Below, piece by piece: positions 1 through 8,950 of a stretch of DNA of 64,000 nucleotides. A program made the translations under genes and the position numbers. The notes under the pieces were generated by a model. The model did not search any database and was not told where the DNA came from. It was given only the letters and a program-made list of their open reading frames with translations. The DNA comes from Chitinophaga caeni (lineage in GTDB: Bacteria > Bacteroidota > Bacteroidia > Chitinophagales > Chitinophagaceae). How positions within the stretch are numbered: position 1 is the first letter of the stretch; every line of letters starts with the position of its first letter. The stretch lies in assembly GCF_002557795.1 (NCBI RefSeq), contig NZ_CP023777.1, positions 1,876,001-1,940,000 on the forward strand, in the 5' to 3' direction.

Positions 1-122
1 TAAAGGCTTAATGGGTGCGTTTCAAGGTTATCTCGACTAAAAAAATTATATTTATAAGAAGCCTTGGAGTGAAAACTCCAAGGGAAAGGAATTATTCGCG
101 AGTCTTAAACAAGGAGATAGGA

Positions 123-2024
123 TTGATTACACCCGTAACCATATTAAAACAGTATTGGGGCCATCCGAAATTTCGACCGTTACAGGAAGACATTGTACAA
201 GCGATATTAGCAGGAAAGGATACATTGGCCTTATTACCCACAGGCGGAGGCAAATCTATTTGCTTCCAGGTTCCTACCATGATGCTCAAAGGCATGTGCT
301 TGGTCGTTTCGCCTTTGATTGCTTTGATGAAGGACCAGGTAGAGAACCTGCGTAAGAAAAATATCAGCGCAGCACATATCTATGCCGGGATGCCCTTCAA
401 CGAGGTCGAAAAGTTGATGAACCAAGCCCGGAACGGAAAGTTCAAATTTCTCTACGTTTCTCCGGAAAGGTTGCAAAGCAAGCGTTTCCTTGAATATTGC
501 GAGGACTTGCCGGTGAAGTTAATTGCTGTCGATGAAGCGCATTGTATTTCGCAATGGGGCTATGATTTCAGGCCTGCATACTTGAAAATAGCTTCGATAC
601 GAAGTTATTTCCCCGGTACGCCCATATTGGCGTTGACAGCTACCGCGACCAAGAAAGTGAGAAAGGATATCTGTGAGAAGTTGGAAATGGCAGATCCGCA
701 GGTATTTACAAAGAGTTTCGTTCGCTCCAATTTATCGTACAGCGTTTTGGAGGAAGCCGCCAAGATCAACAAGATCCGCGTCATGTTGGAAAGGGTGAAG
801 GGAACGGCGGTAATATACTGCCGTAACCGCAGGCATACCAAGGAAATTGCCCAGGCGCTCGCTGCTAATGGTGTTTCTGCTGATTATTACCATGCCGGTC
901 TTACCACCGCGGAACGCAATCACAAGCAAGAGGCCTGGATCGGTAACAGGATCAGGGTGATGGTATGTACCAACGCTTTCGGGATGGGAATCGATAAGCC
1001 TGACGTAAGGCTCGTCGTGCACGCCGATGTGCCGGATAGCCTGGAAGCATATTACCAGGAAGCTGGGAGAGCAGGGCGTGATGAACAGAAAGCATTTGCC
1101 GTATTATTGTTCACTCCGGATGACCTATCCGAAATGACGGATCGTATTCCTCTACAATTCCCTTCCAACGTGGAAATAAAGGAAGTTTACCAAGGTATAG
1201 TGAACTATTTGCAAGTACCGGTTGGTAGTGCGGAAGGTTTGTATTTTGATTTCGATATCAATGATTTCGTTAAAAAATTTGGGATTAATATTACCCTTGC
1301 ATATAGCGCTATCCGCATATTGGAGCAAGAAGGAGTGATACAGTTAAGCGAAAGCATCTTGTTGCCTTCGCGGGCGGAATTCATCGTCAACAAGGACGCT
1401 TTATATGACTTCGAAGAGCAAAACCCGCAATTAGAACCGCTGACCAAGGCATTACTACGTGCATATGAAGGTATCTTTGACCAGTCAACCAAGGTGTTCG
1501 AAAGGCAACTGGCGAGAATTTTACGCACTACGGATAAAGTTGTTGTACAGCAGTTACAACAATTACATCAATTGGGTATCATTCATTATATGCCGAAGAA
1601 GGATGAGCCGCAATTGTGCTTTTTACAACCACGGGTGCCAACAGAACAATTATCGATCGATGCAGTGAGGATACAATTATTGAAGCAATCATATGAAGAG
1701 CGTGTTGCTGCAATAATTGATTATGCCCAAAACCAGGATGAATGCCGCACCCAGGCATTGGTCGCTTACTTTGGCGAAGAATCCGCCGCCCCCTGTGGCG
1801 TTTGCGATGTTTGTATTGCAAAGAAACATGCACAATTAACACCGGGAAATGTTGAAGAACTATCTAAAGAGATATTAACTCACCTAGCGGAGCCGCATAC
1901 CTTTGAACAACTGAAGTCCAAAGTACAGGTAGAAATTGAAGATCATTTGCATCATACATTGATGTTCCTAGTCGCAGAAGGATTTATAGAAAGGGATGAA
2001 ATGGGTGTGATGAAAAAAAAATAG
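123..2024 (+). CDS. recQ: ATP-dependent DNA helicase RecQ
   Basis: A 3'-5' superfamily 2 DNA helicase acting in recombination and replication-fork repair. Visible are Walker A (LPTGGGKS), the DEAH box in IAVDEAHCISQWGYDFRP, motif VI (QEAGRAGRD), then the RecQ-Ct zinc-binding cysteines (CRTQ...CGVCDVC) and a winged-helix tail. No HRDC domain follows the winged helix, so this is a short RecQ of about 633 residues. The frame is open from a GTG at 15, but the first ~36 residues have no RecQ character. I prefer the TTG at 123, which has AAGGAG six bases upstream and gives the family-like N-terminus ITPVTILKQYWGHPKFRPLQ. The start is therefore uncertain; the function is not. Confidence 0.95.
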   Translation: MITPVTILKQYWGHPKFRPLQEDIVQAILAGKDTLALLPTGGGKSICFQVPTMMLKGMCLVVSPLIALMKDQVENLRKKNISAAHIYAGMPFNEVEKLMNQARNGKFKFLYVSPERLQSKRFLEYCEDLPVKLIAVDEAHCISQWGYDFRPAYLKIASIRSYFPGTPILALTATATKKVRKDICEKLEMADPQVFTKSFVRSNLSYSVLEEAAKINKIRVMLERVKGTAVIYCRNRRHTKEIAQALAANGVSADYYHAGLTTAERNHKQEAWIGNRIRVMVCTNAFGMGIDKPDVRLVVHADVPDSLEAYYQEAGRAGRDEQKAFAVLLFTPDDLSEMTDRIPLQFPSNVEIKEVYQGIVNYLQVPVGSAEGLYFDFDINDFVKKFGINITLAYSAIRILEQEGVIQLSESILLPSRAEFIVNKDALYDFEEQNPQLEPLTKALLRAYEGIFDQSTKVFERQLARILRTTDKVVVQQLQQLHQLGIIHYMPKKDEPQLCFLQPRVPTEQLSIDAVRIQLLKQSYEERVAAIIDYAQNQDECRTQALVAYFGEESAAPCGVCDVCIAKKHAQLTPGNVEELSKEILTHLAEPHTFEQLKSKVQVEIEDHLHHTLMFLVAEGFIERDEMGVMKKK

Positions 2025-2060
2025 GACACATCCTGCAGCCCCGGGATTCTCCCCTTGCAG

Positions 2061-2080
2061 GGTGGATTCGCGAATCCACC
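2061..2080. repeat. Perfect 20-bp palindrome after recQ
   Basis: GGTGGATTCGCGAATCCACC is an exact palindrome 36 bases after the recQ stop and 3 bases before the first unit of the tandem array. It can form a hairpin or bind a dimeric protein. Its right half (CGAATCCACC) recurs inside array units, so it may be the seed of the array. There is no T-tract, so it is not a standard terminator. Confidence 0.8.
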
Positions 2081-2083
2081 CCG

Positions 2084-2392
2084 CATATTGGGGGATTCCC
2101 GGCATATTGTAAATCCCGGTATATTGCAAATCCACCCCGCATATTGGGGGATCCCTGGCATATTGTAAATCCCGGTATATTGCGAATCCACCCCGCATAT
2201 TGGGGGATTCCCGGCATATTGTAAATCCCGGTATATTGCAAATCCCCAGCATATTGGGGGATCCCAGGCATATTGTAAATCCCGGTATATTGCAAATCCA
2301 CCCCGCATATTGGGGGATTCCCGGCATATTGTAAATCCCGGTATATTGCAAATCCCCAGCATATCGGGGAATCCCCAACATATTGCACATCC
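2084..2392. repeat. Tandem repeat array, six units of 54-56 bp
   Basis: Units start with CATATTGGGGG at 2084, 2140, 2196, 2250, 2306 and 2360 (spacing 56, 56, 54, 56, 54). Each unit is itself three degenerate ~18-bp sub-repeats of the form ATATTGnnnATCCC. The array fills the gap between the convergent genes recQ and the oxidoreductase. Because 56 is not a multiple of 3, the unit rotates through frames and all three minus-strand frames stay open, producing repetitive translations that are artefacts. I see no gene here. Confidence 0.9.
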
Positions 2393-2395
2393 AAA

Positions 2396-3442
2396 TTACA
2401 ATTCTACAACATGCCTGGTTTCACTGCTCAGGAATCCTGCCTCGATGATTTTAATAACATTTAATCCTTCTTCGGGCGGTACCGGGTTGAGTTTACCCTC
2501 TCTTAAATGTTCATAAACACCTTGGTAGTATTCCATATAATTTCCCTTTCCTGATGGTAAATATTCTTTAACAATTTGCCCATCGATCTCGGTATGCAAT
2601 AAACCCCATTCATGTGGAGATTCGGCCCCCCAATCTTCACCAACAGGCATCAAGCCTTTTAGTAAAAGTGTTTCCTGGATATCGGCTTTATGCTTGATGA
2701 ATGAACCTTTACGGCCATGTAAAATATAAGCCGGCAGCGCTTCCCGGACAAGATAGCTGGATTTGATCCTTGCTCTCATGTTGGGATAATACAATAATAG
2801 TTCGAAATAATCGTCAATCACGGAGTTGTTCCTGATCATACGTACATCTCCAAACACTGCTTGCGGCATCCCGAAGAGGCTAAGCGCCTGGTCGATGATA
2901 TGAGATCCCAAATCATATAACACACCTGTTCCCTTCTGTGCTACTTCTTTATGCTTTTTATGACTTAACTCTTCTTTGAACCTGTCGTAATGAAACTCCA
3001 CTTCCAGTATATCACCTAATAATCCCTGCTGCACAACCTGTTTGATCATCTTGTAATCGCTGTCATACCGCCTGTTTTGATAGACGCTAATCATCAGGTT
3101 CTTAGATTTTGCTAACTCTATCAGCTCATGCCCTTCTGCTACAGTAACCGTAAACGGTTTTTCTACGACTACATTTTTACCGGCTTCCAGCGCCATCTTC
3201 GTATATGAATAATGCGTAGTATTCGGCGTATTTACCACGATTAGCTCCAAGGTTTCATCTGCCATCAATTCTTCGATGGACCTGTAAACTTTTACATACG
3301 GGTAAATTTTCCGTGCTAAATCCTTGCTTCTTTCTACGATCGCGGTAAATTCAAAGCCGGGATTGACATGCAAAAATGGTGCGTGGAAAACGGATCCGCT
3401 ATGACCGAATGAACATACCCCGGTTTTAATAGGTTGTGACAT
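2396..3442 (-). CDS. Gfo/Idh/MocA family NAD(P)-dependent oxidoreductase
   Basis: 348 residues, the usual family length. The N-terminal Rossmann fold has a GHSGSVFHAPFL nucleotide-binding loop, and the EKPFTVT motif carries the family's conserved EKP lysine around residue 95. The C-terminal half is the alpha/beta substrate domain. The FGHSGSVFHAPFL start resembles the YdgJ/scyllo-inositol dehydrogenase branch, so a sugar or inositol substrate is likely but cannot be named. It ends at the edge of the tandem array and converges with recQ. It is probably transcribed alone or after the HerA-like gene, whose stop codon region lies 54 bases upstream. Confidence 0.9.
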   Translation of the reverse strand: MSQPIKTGVCSFGHSGSVFHAPFLHVNPGFEFTAIVERSKDLARKIYPYVKVYRSIEELMADETLELIVVNTPNTTHYSYTKMALEAGKNVVVEKPFTVTVAEGHELIELAKSKNLMISVYQNRRYDSDYKMIKQVVQQGLLGDILEVEFHYDRFKEELSHKKHKEVAQKGTGVLYDLGSHIIDQALSLFGMPQAVFGDVRMIRNNSVIDDYFELLLYYPNMRARIKSSYLVREALPAYILHGRKGSFIKHKADIQETLLLKGLMPVGEDWGAESPHEWGLLHTEIDGQIVKEYLPSGKGNYMEYYQGVYEHLREGKLNPVPPEEGLNVIKIIEAGFLSSETRHVVEL

Positions 3443-3496
3443 CTTTTATAAAATTTATTTCAATTCAACAAAAACTGGTGCTTGATGTAGCGTTTC

Positions 3497-5050
3497 CTAA
3501 AACCAGCTACTTTTTTTACTGCTTTTTCCCCCTAAGCCCAGTGCGCCCAAGATACTCCGGGTAATCATATTAGTCGCCGTTCTCGTAGCCTGGCGGGCTG
3601 CGGAACTTGACAGGATGGAATCCAATAAACTTTTCTCTTCTTTTTTTCTTCCGCTGCTCCGTCTTTCTTTAGTTGCAGGAGCTTCCTCCTTGGCAGCAAC
3701 TGCCAGCTTTTCGGAAAGTATCTCGTAAGCGCTTTCGTTATCAATAGTTTGATTGTATTTCTGAGTAAGTTTGGATTTGGAAATCAATGCATCGATTTCT
3801 TGTTCCGAAAGGATGTCCATCCGGGAACGGGGTGCCACCAGCATCGTGGCTGCTAATGGAGTAGGGATGCCTTTTTCATTCAAACAGGTGATCAATGCTT
3901 CCCCGGTTCCTATTTGGGTCAATAAGGTCGCGGTATCATAAAAATCTGATAAAGGGTAATTCTCTGCTGTTTCCTTGATGGTTTTCCGGTCTTTTGCAGT
4001 GAAGGCGCGCAAGGCATGTTGCACTTTTAAGCCTAACTGCCCCAGCACCGCGGCGGGAACATCCATCGGGTTCTGCGTACAGAAGAAGATGCCAACTCCC
4101 TTTGAGCGGATCAATTTAACGATGGTTTCAATTTGCTGTAGCAATGCGTCGCTGGCTTCTTGGAAGATCAGGTGCGCTTCATCAATAAACATGACCAATT
4201 TAGGCTTGTCCATATCACCTTCTTCCGGCATCGTGGCGTATAATTCTGCTAGTAAACTCAACATGAAAGTTGAAAATAACTTAGGCCTGTCCTGGATATC
4301 TGTAACGCGCAAGATGGATATCATCCCGCGACCATCTTCATTAATCCGCATCAGGTCATCTACCTCGAATGATTTTTCACCGAAAAATAAGTCGGCTCCC
4401 TGTTGTTCTAATTCGATTACTTTCCTTAGGATCGTGCCGGTGGAACTGGTAGATATTTTACCATAATCTTTTTCGAGCGTGGCTTTACCTTCATCACTGG
4501 CAAATTGCAATACTTTCTTAAAGTCTTTTAAATCCAGTAATGGCAATTGCTCATCATCACAAAATTTAAACAGCATTGCTACAAGCCCTGCCTGTGTATC
4601 GTTTAATTCCAATATTTTCGACAGTAGTACGGGGCCAAATTCACTAACGGTTGCGCGCAAACGAACACCTTTTTCATTACTGAGGCTTAATAGCTCGGTA
4701 GGGAATGATTGGGGCACAAATTCGCCGCCGATTTTTTGATATCTTTCCTGGATTTTCGGGTTATCGGAACCTTTGGCAGCGATACCACTCAGATCTCCTT
4801 TAATATCCATCAATAATACGGGAACGCTGGCATCACTTAATCCTTCGGCAATAATTTGGATCGTTTTAGTTTTGCCCGTCCCTGTTGCGCCTGCAACAAG
4901 ACCGTGACGGTTCATCATCCGTAATGGTAGGTTCACGGTTGCGCCCGGAATTACCTGGCCCTCCAGCATGGCACAGCCAAGTTTAAAAGATTCGCCTTTG
5001 AAAGTATAGCCGTTTTGAATGGATTGAAGAAATGCTTCCTGGTTTGCCAT
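3497..5050 (-). CDS. HerA/DUF853 family ATPase (YjgR-like)
   Basis: 517 residues. The Walker A motif GATGTGKTKTIQ lies near residue 55 and a Walker B-type strand, LVMFIDEAHLIFQEA, near 285. The order and spacing match the helicase HerA C-terminal-like family that includes E. coli YjgR (DUF853), hexameric FtsK/HerA-fold ATPases of unknown cellular role. The C-terminus is a Lys/Arg/Ser-rich linker followed by an Ala/Thr/Gly segment. No nuclease such as NurA is adjacent, so a HerA-NurA end-resection role is not supported. Family assignment is firm, function is not. Confidence 0.88.
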   Translation of the reverse strand: MANQEAFLQSIQNGYTFKGESFKLGCAMLEGQVIPGATVNLPLRMMNRHGLVAGATGTGKTKTIQIIAEGLSDASVPVLLMDIKGDLSGIAAKGSDNPKIQERYQKIGGEFVPQSFPTELLSLSNEKGVRLRATVSEFGPVLLSKILELNDTQAGLVAMLFKFCDDEQLPLLDLKDFKKVLQFASDEGKATLEKDYGKISTSSTGTILRKVIELEQQGADLFFGEKSFEVDDLMRINEDGRGMISILRVTDIQDRPKLFSTFMLSLLAELYATMPEEGDMDKPKLVMFIDEAHLIFQEASDALLQQIETIVKLIRSKGVGIFFCTQNPMDVPAAVLGQLGLKVQHALRAFTAKDRKTIKETAENYPLSDFYDTATLLTQIGTGEALITCLNEKGIPTPLAATMLVAPRSRMDILSEQEIDALISKSKLTQKYNQTIDNESAYEILSEKLAVAAKEEAPATKERRSSGRKKEEKSLLDSILSSSAARQATRTATNMITRSILGALGLGGKSSKKSSWF

Positions 5051-5165
5051 ATCGAAATTATTTCCTTGAAGTTATTAATAATTGCCGATATCGCATACTC
5101 AAAAAGTAGCAGAGGGGAGAGAATTACCGGAAAGTTAATCGCTAACTTCCCGGTAAAAAACGTGA

Positions 5166-5615
5166 TTATTTTTCGATGGGTTTCGCTTGTTCGATGCTAT
5201 TTTCCATCATCAGTTTTACGTTCGTAACTTTTACCAGTTCTTCTTTCAGGTAAGATAATTTTTCAGCATCGGTTTTGCCTTCCATATCGAAGTCGAACTC
5301 TTCCATCCATGTATTCATCGCGGCATTGGCGGAATCGAGTTGATTCATGGCCTGGAGTAAGGTTGGGGGAACGGGTTGTTTCAACTTCTGCAAGCTGTCG
5401 CTATTTTGACCGAGCTCTTGTTTCAAGTTGCGGATGGTAATCATCTTTCCCATGGCGGCATCGTGGATCTCCATTACTTCTTTGTTCAACATTTTCACGC
5501 TATCCGCTATTTTAGATTTTTCCGCGGCCTGGTTCCCGCCGGATTGGCAAGCCGATAAAAGTAGGCCAATGGCCAATGTTGATGTTGATAATACCCCTAA
5601 TTTTTTTCTAAGCAT
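5166..5615 (-). CDS. Small alpha-helical lipoprotein of unknown function
   Basis: 149 residues. The N-terminus is an SpII signal peptide with lipobox LLSAC (Cys at about 23). The mature part is predicted helical, with many Lys/Glu/Met and heptad-like spacing (VKMLNKEVMEIHDAAMGKM), suggesting a coiled-coil periplasmic or outer-membrane lipoprotein. I do not recognise a named domain. It lies between the HerA-like ATPase (115 bases downstream) and the GroES-like gene (84 bases upstream) on the same strand, with no evidence that they cooperate. Confidence 0.8.
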   Translation of the reverse strand: MLRKKLGVLSTSTLAIGLLLSACQSGGNQAAEKSKIADSVKMLNKEVMEIHDAAMGKMITIRNLKQELGQNSDSLQKLKQPVPPTLLQAMNQLDSANAAMNTWMEEFDFDMEGKTDAEKLSYLKEELVKVTNVKLMMENSIEQAKPIEK

Positions 5616-5699
5616 AATGCATTGTTTTAGTACGGATGGATAAGTATCCTTCCAATTGTTGGATGAAATTTCTATAAGTTGGATAATAGGAGTTATTTA

Positions 5700-6077
5700 T
5701 TATAGTTCTTCTTCCCGCTCCAACATTAAGATGGCGCTTTGCGGTACGATGAAATATTTATCACCTTGATACACGACTTCTGTTGCGCCGCTTACCAGGA
5801 AAATCGCTAGATCTCCTTCATGCGCTTGCAAGGGGATATATTTCACCTTTTCATCATCCTGTTTCCAAGGTTCATCTTCCGTAGGAATGGGGATAGCATA
5901 ACCGGGTCCTGTTTTAATAACGTAACCCTGCTGCACTTTCTCTTTTTCTGCTACGCCGGGCGGCAAGTACAAGCCGCTTTCCGTTCTTTCGTTGGCAGAT
6001 GTTGGCTTAATCAACACCCGGTCGCCCACGACGATCAATTTTTTCAGTTTGTTGTCTGTTGTGATATGCATATTCAC
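5700..6077 (-). CDS. GroES/Cpn10-like co-chaperonin family protein
   Basis: 125 residues against about 95 for canonical GroES. The Cpn10 fold is recognisable: VVGDRVLIKPT at the N-terminus, a mobile-loop-like segment (ERTESGLYLPPG), GYVIKTGPG, and a terminal VVYQGDKYFIVPQSAIL. An insertion of about 25 residues (PIPTEDEPWKQDDEKVKYIP) separates the central strands. No groL is adjacent. It may be a second, specialised Cpn10 paralogue, common in this phylum, whose GroEL partnership is unproven. Confidence 0.85.
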   Translation of the reverse strand: MNMHITTDNKLKKLIVVGDRVLIKPTSANERTESGLYLPPGVAEKEKVQQGYVIKTGPGYAIPIPTEDEPWKQDDEKVKYIPLQAHEGDLAIFLVSGATEVVYQGDKYFIVPQSAILMLEREEEL

Positions 6078-6092
6078 TAGATTTCTTTACAC

Positions 6093-6932
6093 TTAAATAT
6101 CACTTAATTTAAAAGTTTCTTTAATCCTAGCTCCTTTTTCCGTTGCTTGCAATACGCCGCATTCAACGTTGGGGTCGTGCTCGAAGAATAAAATATATTC
6201 ATTGGCCAAGGCCTCGTCCAAATAGCTTTTTTTCTCCTGCAAGGTAGTTAATGGAAACATATCATATGCCATGACGTATGGAATGGGGATATGTGCCACG
6301 GAAGGAATCAAATCCGCCATATACAAAATTGTTTGGCCTTTATATTCCAATTGCGGTAACATCATTGCATCTGTATGACCATTGGCATACCTGGTTTTAA
6401 AATGTTTGCTAAAAGAAGCGCCATCGTTGGTATCTACAAATTTCAATTGCCCGCTTTCCTGTATAGGCATAATATTTTCCACCAGGAAAGATGCTTTCTC
6501 ACGGGCGTTTGGAACGGTAGCCCAATGCCAATGCTTTTCATTGCTCCAGTAAGTGGCATTTTTGAACGCCGGGACTAATTTATCCCCTTCACGCACAATA
6601 CTACCACCGCAATGATCGAAGTGCAAATGGGTTAAAAATACGTCGGTTATATCATCTCTATGGAAGCCCGCGGCTTTTAAAGATTTATCGAGGGAATCAT
6701 CTCCATGTAAATAATAATGGCTAAAAAACTTGGCATCTTGTTTATCCCCGATACCGTTATCAACTAATATCAACCTATTATCATCTTCAATTAATAAACA
6801 ACGCATTGCCCAAGAGCAAAGGTTGTTTTCATCTGCCGGGTTCAACTTGTTCCACATCGTTTTCGGAACTACACCAAACATGGCGCCGCCGTCCAGCTTA
6901 AACATTCCCGTATTGATAGTATGTAGTTTCAT
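6093..6932 (-). CDS. MBL-fold metallo-hydrolase
   Basis: 279 residues with the metallo-beta-lactamase signature THLHFDHCGGS near residue 105, later metal ligands in YANGHTDAMM and MADLIPS, and a C-terminal FFEHDP. The order resembles the lactonase-like MBL group (AiiA/quorum-quenching lactonases and related). Substrate is unknown. The stop is 15 bases before the GroES-like start on the same strand, and the MFS gene ends 15 bases upstream, so the three may be co-transcribed. Confidence 0.87.
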   Translation of the reverse strand: MKLHTINTGMFKLDGGAMFGVVPKTMWNKLNPADENNLCSWAMRCLLIEDDNRLILVDNGIGDKQDAKFFSHYYLHGDDSLDKSLKAAGFHRDDITDVFLTHLHFDHCGGSIVREGDKLVPAFKNATYWSNEKHWHWATVPNAREKASFLVENIMPIQESGQLKFVDTNDGASFSKHFKTRYANGHTDAMMLPQLEYKGQTILYMADLIPSVAHIPIPYVMAYDMFPLTTLQEKKSYLDEALANEYILFFEHDPNVECGVLQATEKGARIKETFKLSDI

Positions 6933-6947
6933 AATTTTAATTTACCG

Positions 6948-8264
6948 TTACCGATTGTTTGGTACAGCTAATTTACTCTCTTTTAACAAGGCAGAAAACA
7001 GGAAAATTAAACCGATGGCAAAGTAAACAATTAATATCAATACCGCTTGGCGCATGTTGTACATATGATCTATTACCCCGAAACTTGCCATCCCCAGTAC
7101 GATACCTATCTTTTCTGTAACATCGAAGTAACTGAAAAATGAGGTGGTATCTTTTGTTGGGGGAATCAACTTGGAATAAGTGGAACGGCTCAATGATTGA
7201 ATGCCACCCATCACCAATCCAACCATTACGGCCAAACCGTAAAATTGGTATTCGTTGTATGTAAAATAAGCTATGACGCATACTGCCGCCCAGAATATTA
7301 CCGTGAGAATCAATATTTTGAAGTTCCCGAACCGCTCCGACAAACGCGCCATCCCCCAAGCTCCCAAAACAGCTACTAATTGTATCAACACCACTGTCAT
7401 GATCAACTTCTGATCTTCTAATTTTAGCTCCTTACTTCCGAAGATGGTGGCTGCCAGCATTACGGTTTGCACGCCCATGCTATAGAAGAAAAATGCCCGC
7501 AAGAAACGTTTCAGCACCGGGAGCTTCCGAACCTGTGCATAGACCTTTTTTAATTCGATAAACCCGTCTTTAAATATGTTACCATCTTGGTTACCAATAG
7601 GTTCTGATTTAGGTAGTCTCGGGAAAGTGTAAAATTGCGCGAAGGCCCACCACCAAATTCCAACCAAAAGGAATGTTACCAATACGGGCATTTCACCTTT
7701 CATTCCAAATGGCTCTAATGCCACCAAGGCGAAACCAATTAATTGCAAGATGACGCTCCCTATATAACCCAAGGAAAATCCCCTGGCGCTAACGCGGTCC
7801 CTAAGCTCTACCGGCGCAATATCGGGTAAATAGGCATTATAGAATACCAGCCCCCCACAATAACCAATGGTTGCCAGGATAAAGCAAATGACCCCGTATT
7901 CTGCCGGGCTTTCCATATTAAAGAAAAACAATGCGGCACAGGCAGTAGCGCCTATATAGCAAAAGAACCGTAAAAATTGTTTTTTATTGCCCCGGTTATC
8001 TGCTATAGAAGAAAGAATGGGAGTTAATATGGCTACCAGTAAAAAGGCGAAGGCGACGGAGTAATCGTACAGGGATGAATTTTTGAGCTGCCATCCGAAG
8101 AAGCTTACCTGGTCGCTGCCGGTAACTTTATTTCCCGTTTGAGCCAGGAAATATACCGGGAAAAAGGTCGTGGTAATAACGAGGTTATATACGGAATTGG
8201 CCCAGTCGTACATAGCCCAGCCGTTGATTACTTTCTTTTGTTCCTTATTCATAGGTGTTGCCAT
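6948..8264 (-). CDS. MFS transporter, UMF1/Atg22-like
   Basis: 438 residues with about 12 hydrophobic segments. The N-terminus contains YDWANSVYNLVITTTFFPVYF, the hallmark of the UMF1 branch of the major facilitator superfamily. Inner-membrane secondary transporter; substrate unknown. The adjacent minus-strand MBL hydrolase suggests a common transcript but not a substrate. Confidence 0.9.
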   Translation of the reverse strand: MATPMNKEQKKVINGWAMYDWANSVYNLVITTTFFPVYFLAQTGNKVTGSDQVSFFGWQLKNSSLYDYSVAFAFLLVAILTPILSSIADNRGNKKQFLRFFCYIGATACAALFFFNMESPAEYGVICFILATIGYCGGLVFYNAYLPDIAPVELRDRVSARGFSLGYIGSVILQLIGFALVALEPFGMKGEMPVLVTFLLVGIWWWAFAQFYTFPRLPKSEPIGNQDGNIFKDGFIELKKVYAQVRKLPVLKRFLRAFFFYSMGVQTVMLAATIFGSKELKLEDQKLIMTVVLIQLVAVLGAWGMARLSERFGNFKILILTVIFWAAVCVIAYFTYNEYQFYGLAVMVGLVMGGIQSLSRSTYSKLIPPTKDTTSFFSYFDVTEKIGIVLGMASFGVIDHMYNMRQAVLILIVYFAIGLIFLFSALLKESKLAVPNNR

Positions 8265-8332
8265 ACAATAGTCGAAATATGATGAGAAATAACCGGTTGC
8301 ATCCGGTGTTAATATTAATAAATAGGGCAGGC

Positions 8333-8950
8333 TTATTTATACTGGGCAATCTCGATCAACGTTTCACAAAAGCCGTATTCCTGGATATCGTTCGAACTTA
8401 CGATAACCATCCTGTTCTTACAATATCTTTCTATTAATTCACGGTACAATTGAATACCGGCAGCATCGAGGTTGGTGCATGGTTCATCCAGCAATACAAT
8501 AGGAACATCTGAAAAAATTGCCAGCGCTAATTTAGCCCGCTGTTTCATACCCGATGAAAAATAACGGATCTGCTTATGCCTGGCTTTTTGTAAACCTACG
8601 ATTTGCATAATCTCTTGGGAAGATAATCCCGGGAGCCAGGATTTAAAACGGGTGTGAAAATCAAAACATTCCTGCAAGGAAAATTCCTCGATGAGCTCGA
8701 GGTAGGGCGCCGCGATGGAGAAGTGGTGAAAGAACCGGTCCTGGTCCAAAGATTTTGAATCAATTTGGTACAGGACCTTTCCTTCGCTTTGTTGATGATG
8801 ACCGCTAATTACCTGGAGTAAGGTCGATTTCCCGGAACCGTTTGGCCCGAGGATAGCATAATGACCGTTTCCGCTGAATGATAAACTTACATTCCGGAAG
8901 ATCCAGTCGTAATTATAGCGCTTTCCTACTTGGTTAAGCGAGATCGTCAT
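8333..8950 (-). CDS. ABC transporter ATP-binding protein
   Basis: 205 residues, a compact ATPase domain: Walker A GPNGSGKSTLL near residue 37, signature FSSGMKQRAKLAL near 133, and Walker B IVLLDEPCTNLD near 153. The size resembles CcmA-type small ATPases. No permease is adjacent. Its start overlaps the lpxA stop by 17 bp, so it is translationally linked to the lipid A operon. That context hints at envelope export, but the partner permease is unknown. Confidence 0.88.
   Translation of the reverse strand: MTISLNQVGKRYNYDWIFRNVSLSFSGNGHYAILGPNGSGKSTLLQVISGHHQQSEGKVLYQIDSKSLDQDRFFHHFSIAAPYLELIEEFSLQECFDFHTRFKSWLPGLSSQEIMQIVGLQKARHKQIRYFSSGMKQRAKLALAIFSDVPIVLLDEPCTNLDAAGIQLYRELIERYCKNRMVIVSSNDIQEYGFCETLIEIAQYK

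Noticed and set aside
1952..2394. Three overlapping minus-strand ORFs of 136-140 codons
   Set aside because: They are products of the 54-56 bp tandem array, translate to the same peptide repeat in different frames and have no RBS or domain.
3975..4466. 163-codon plus ORF
   Set aside because: Entirely antisense to the HerA-like ATPase; low-quality Ser/Arg-rich translation.
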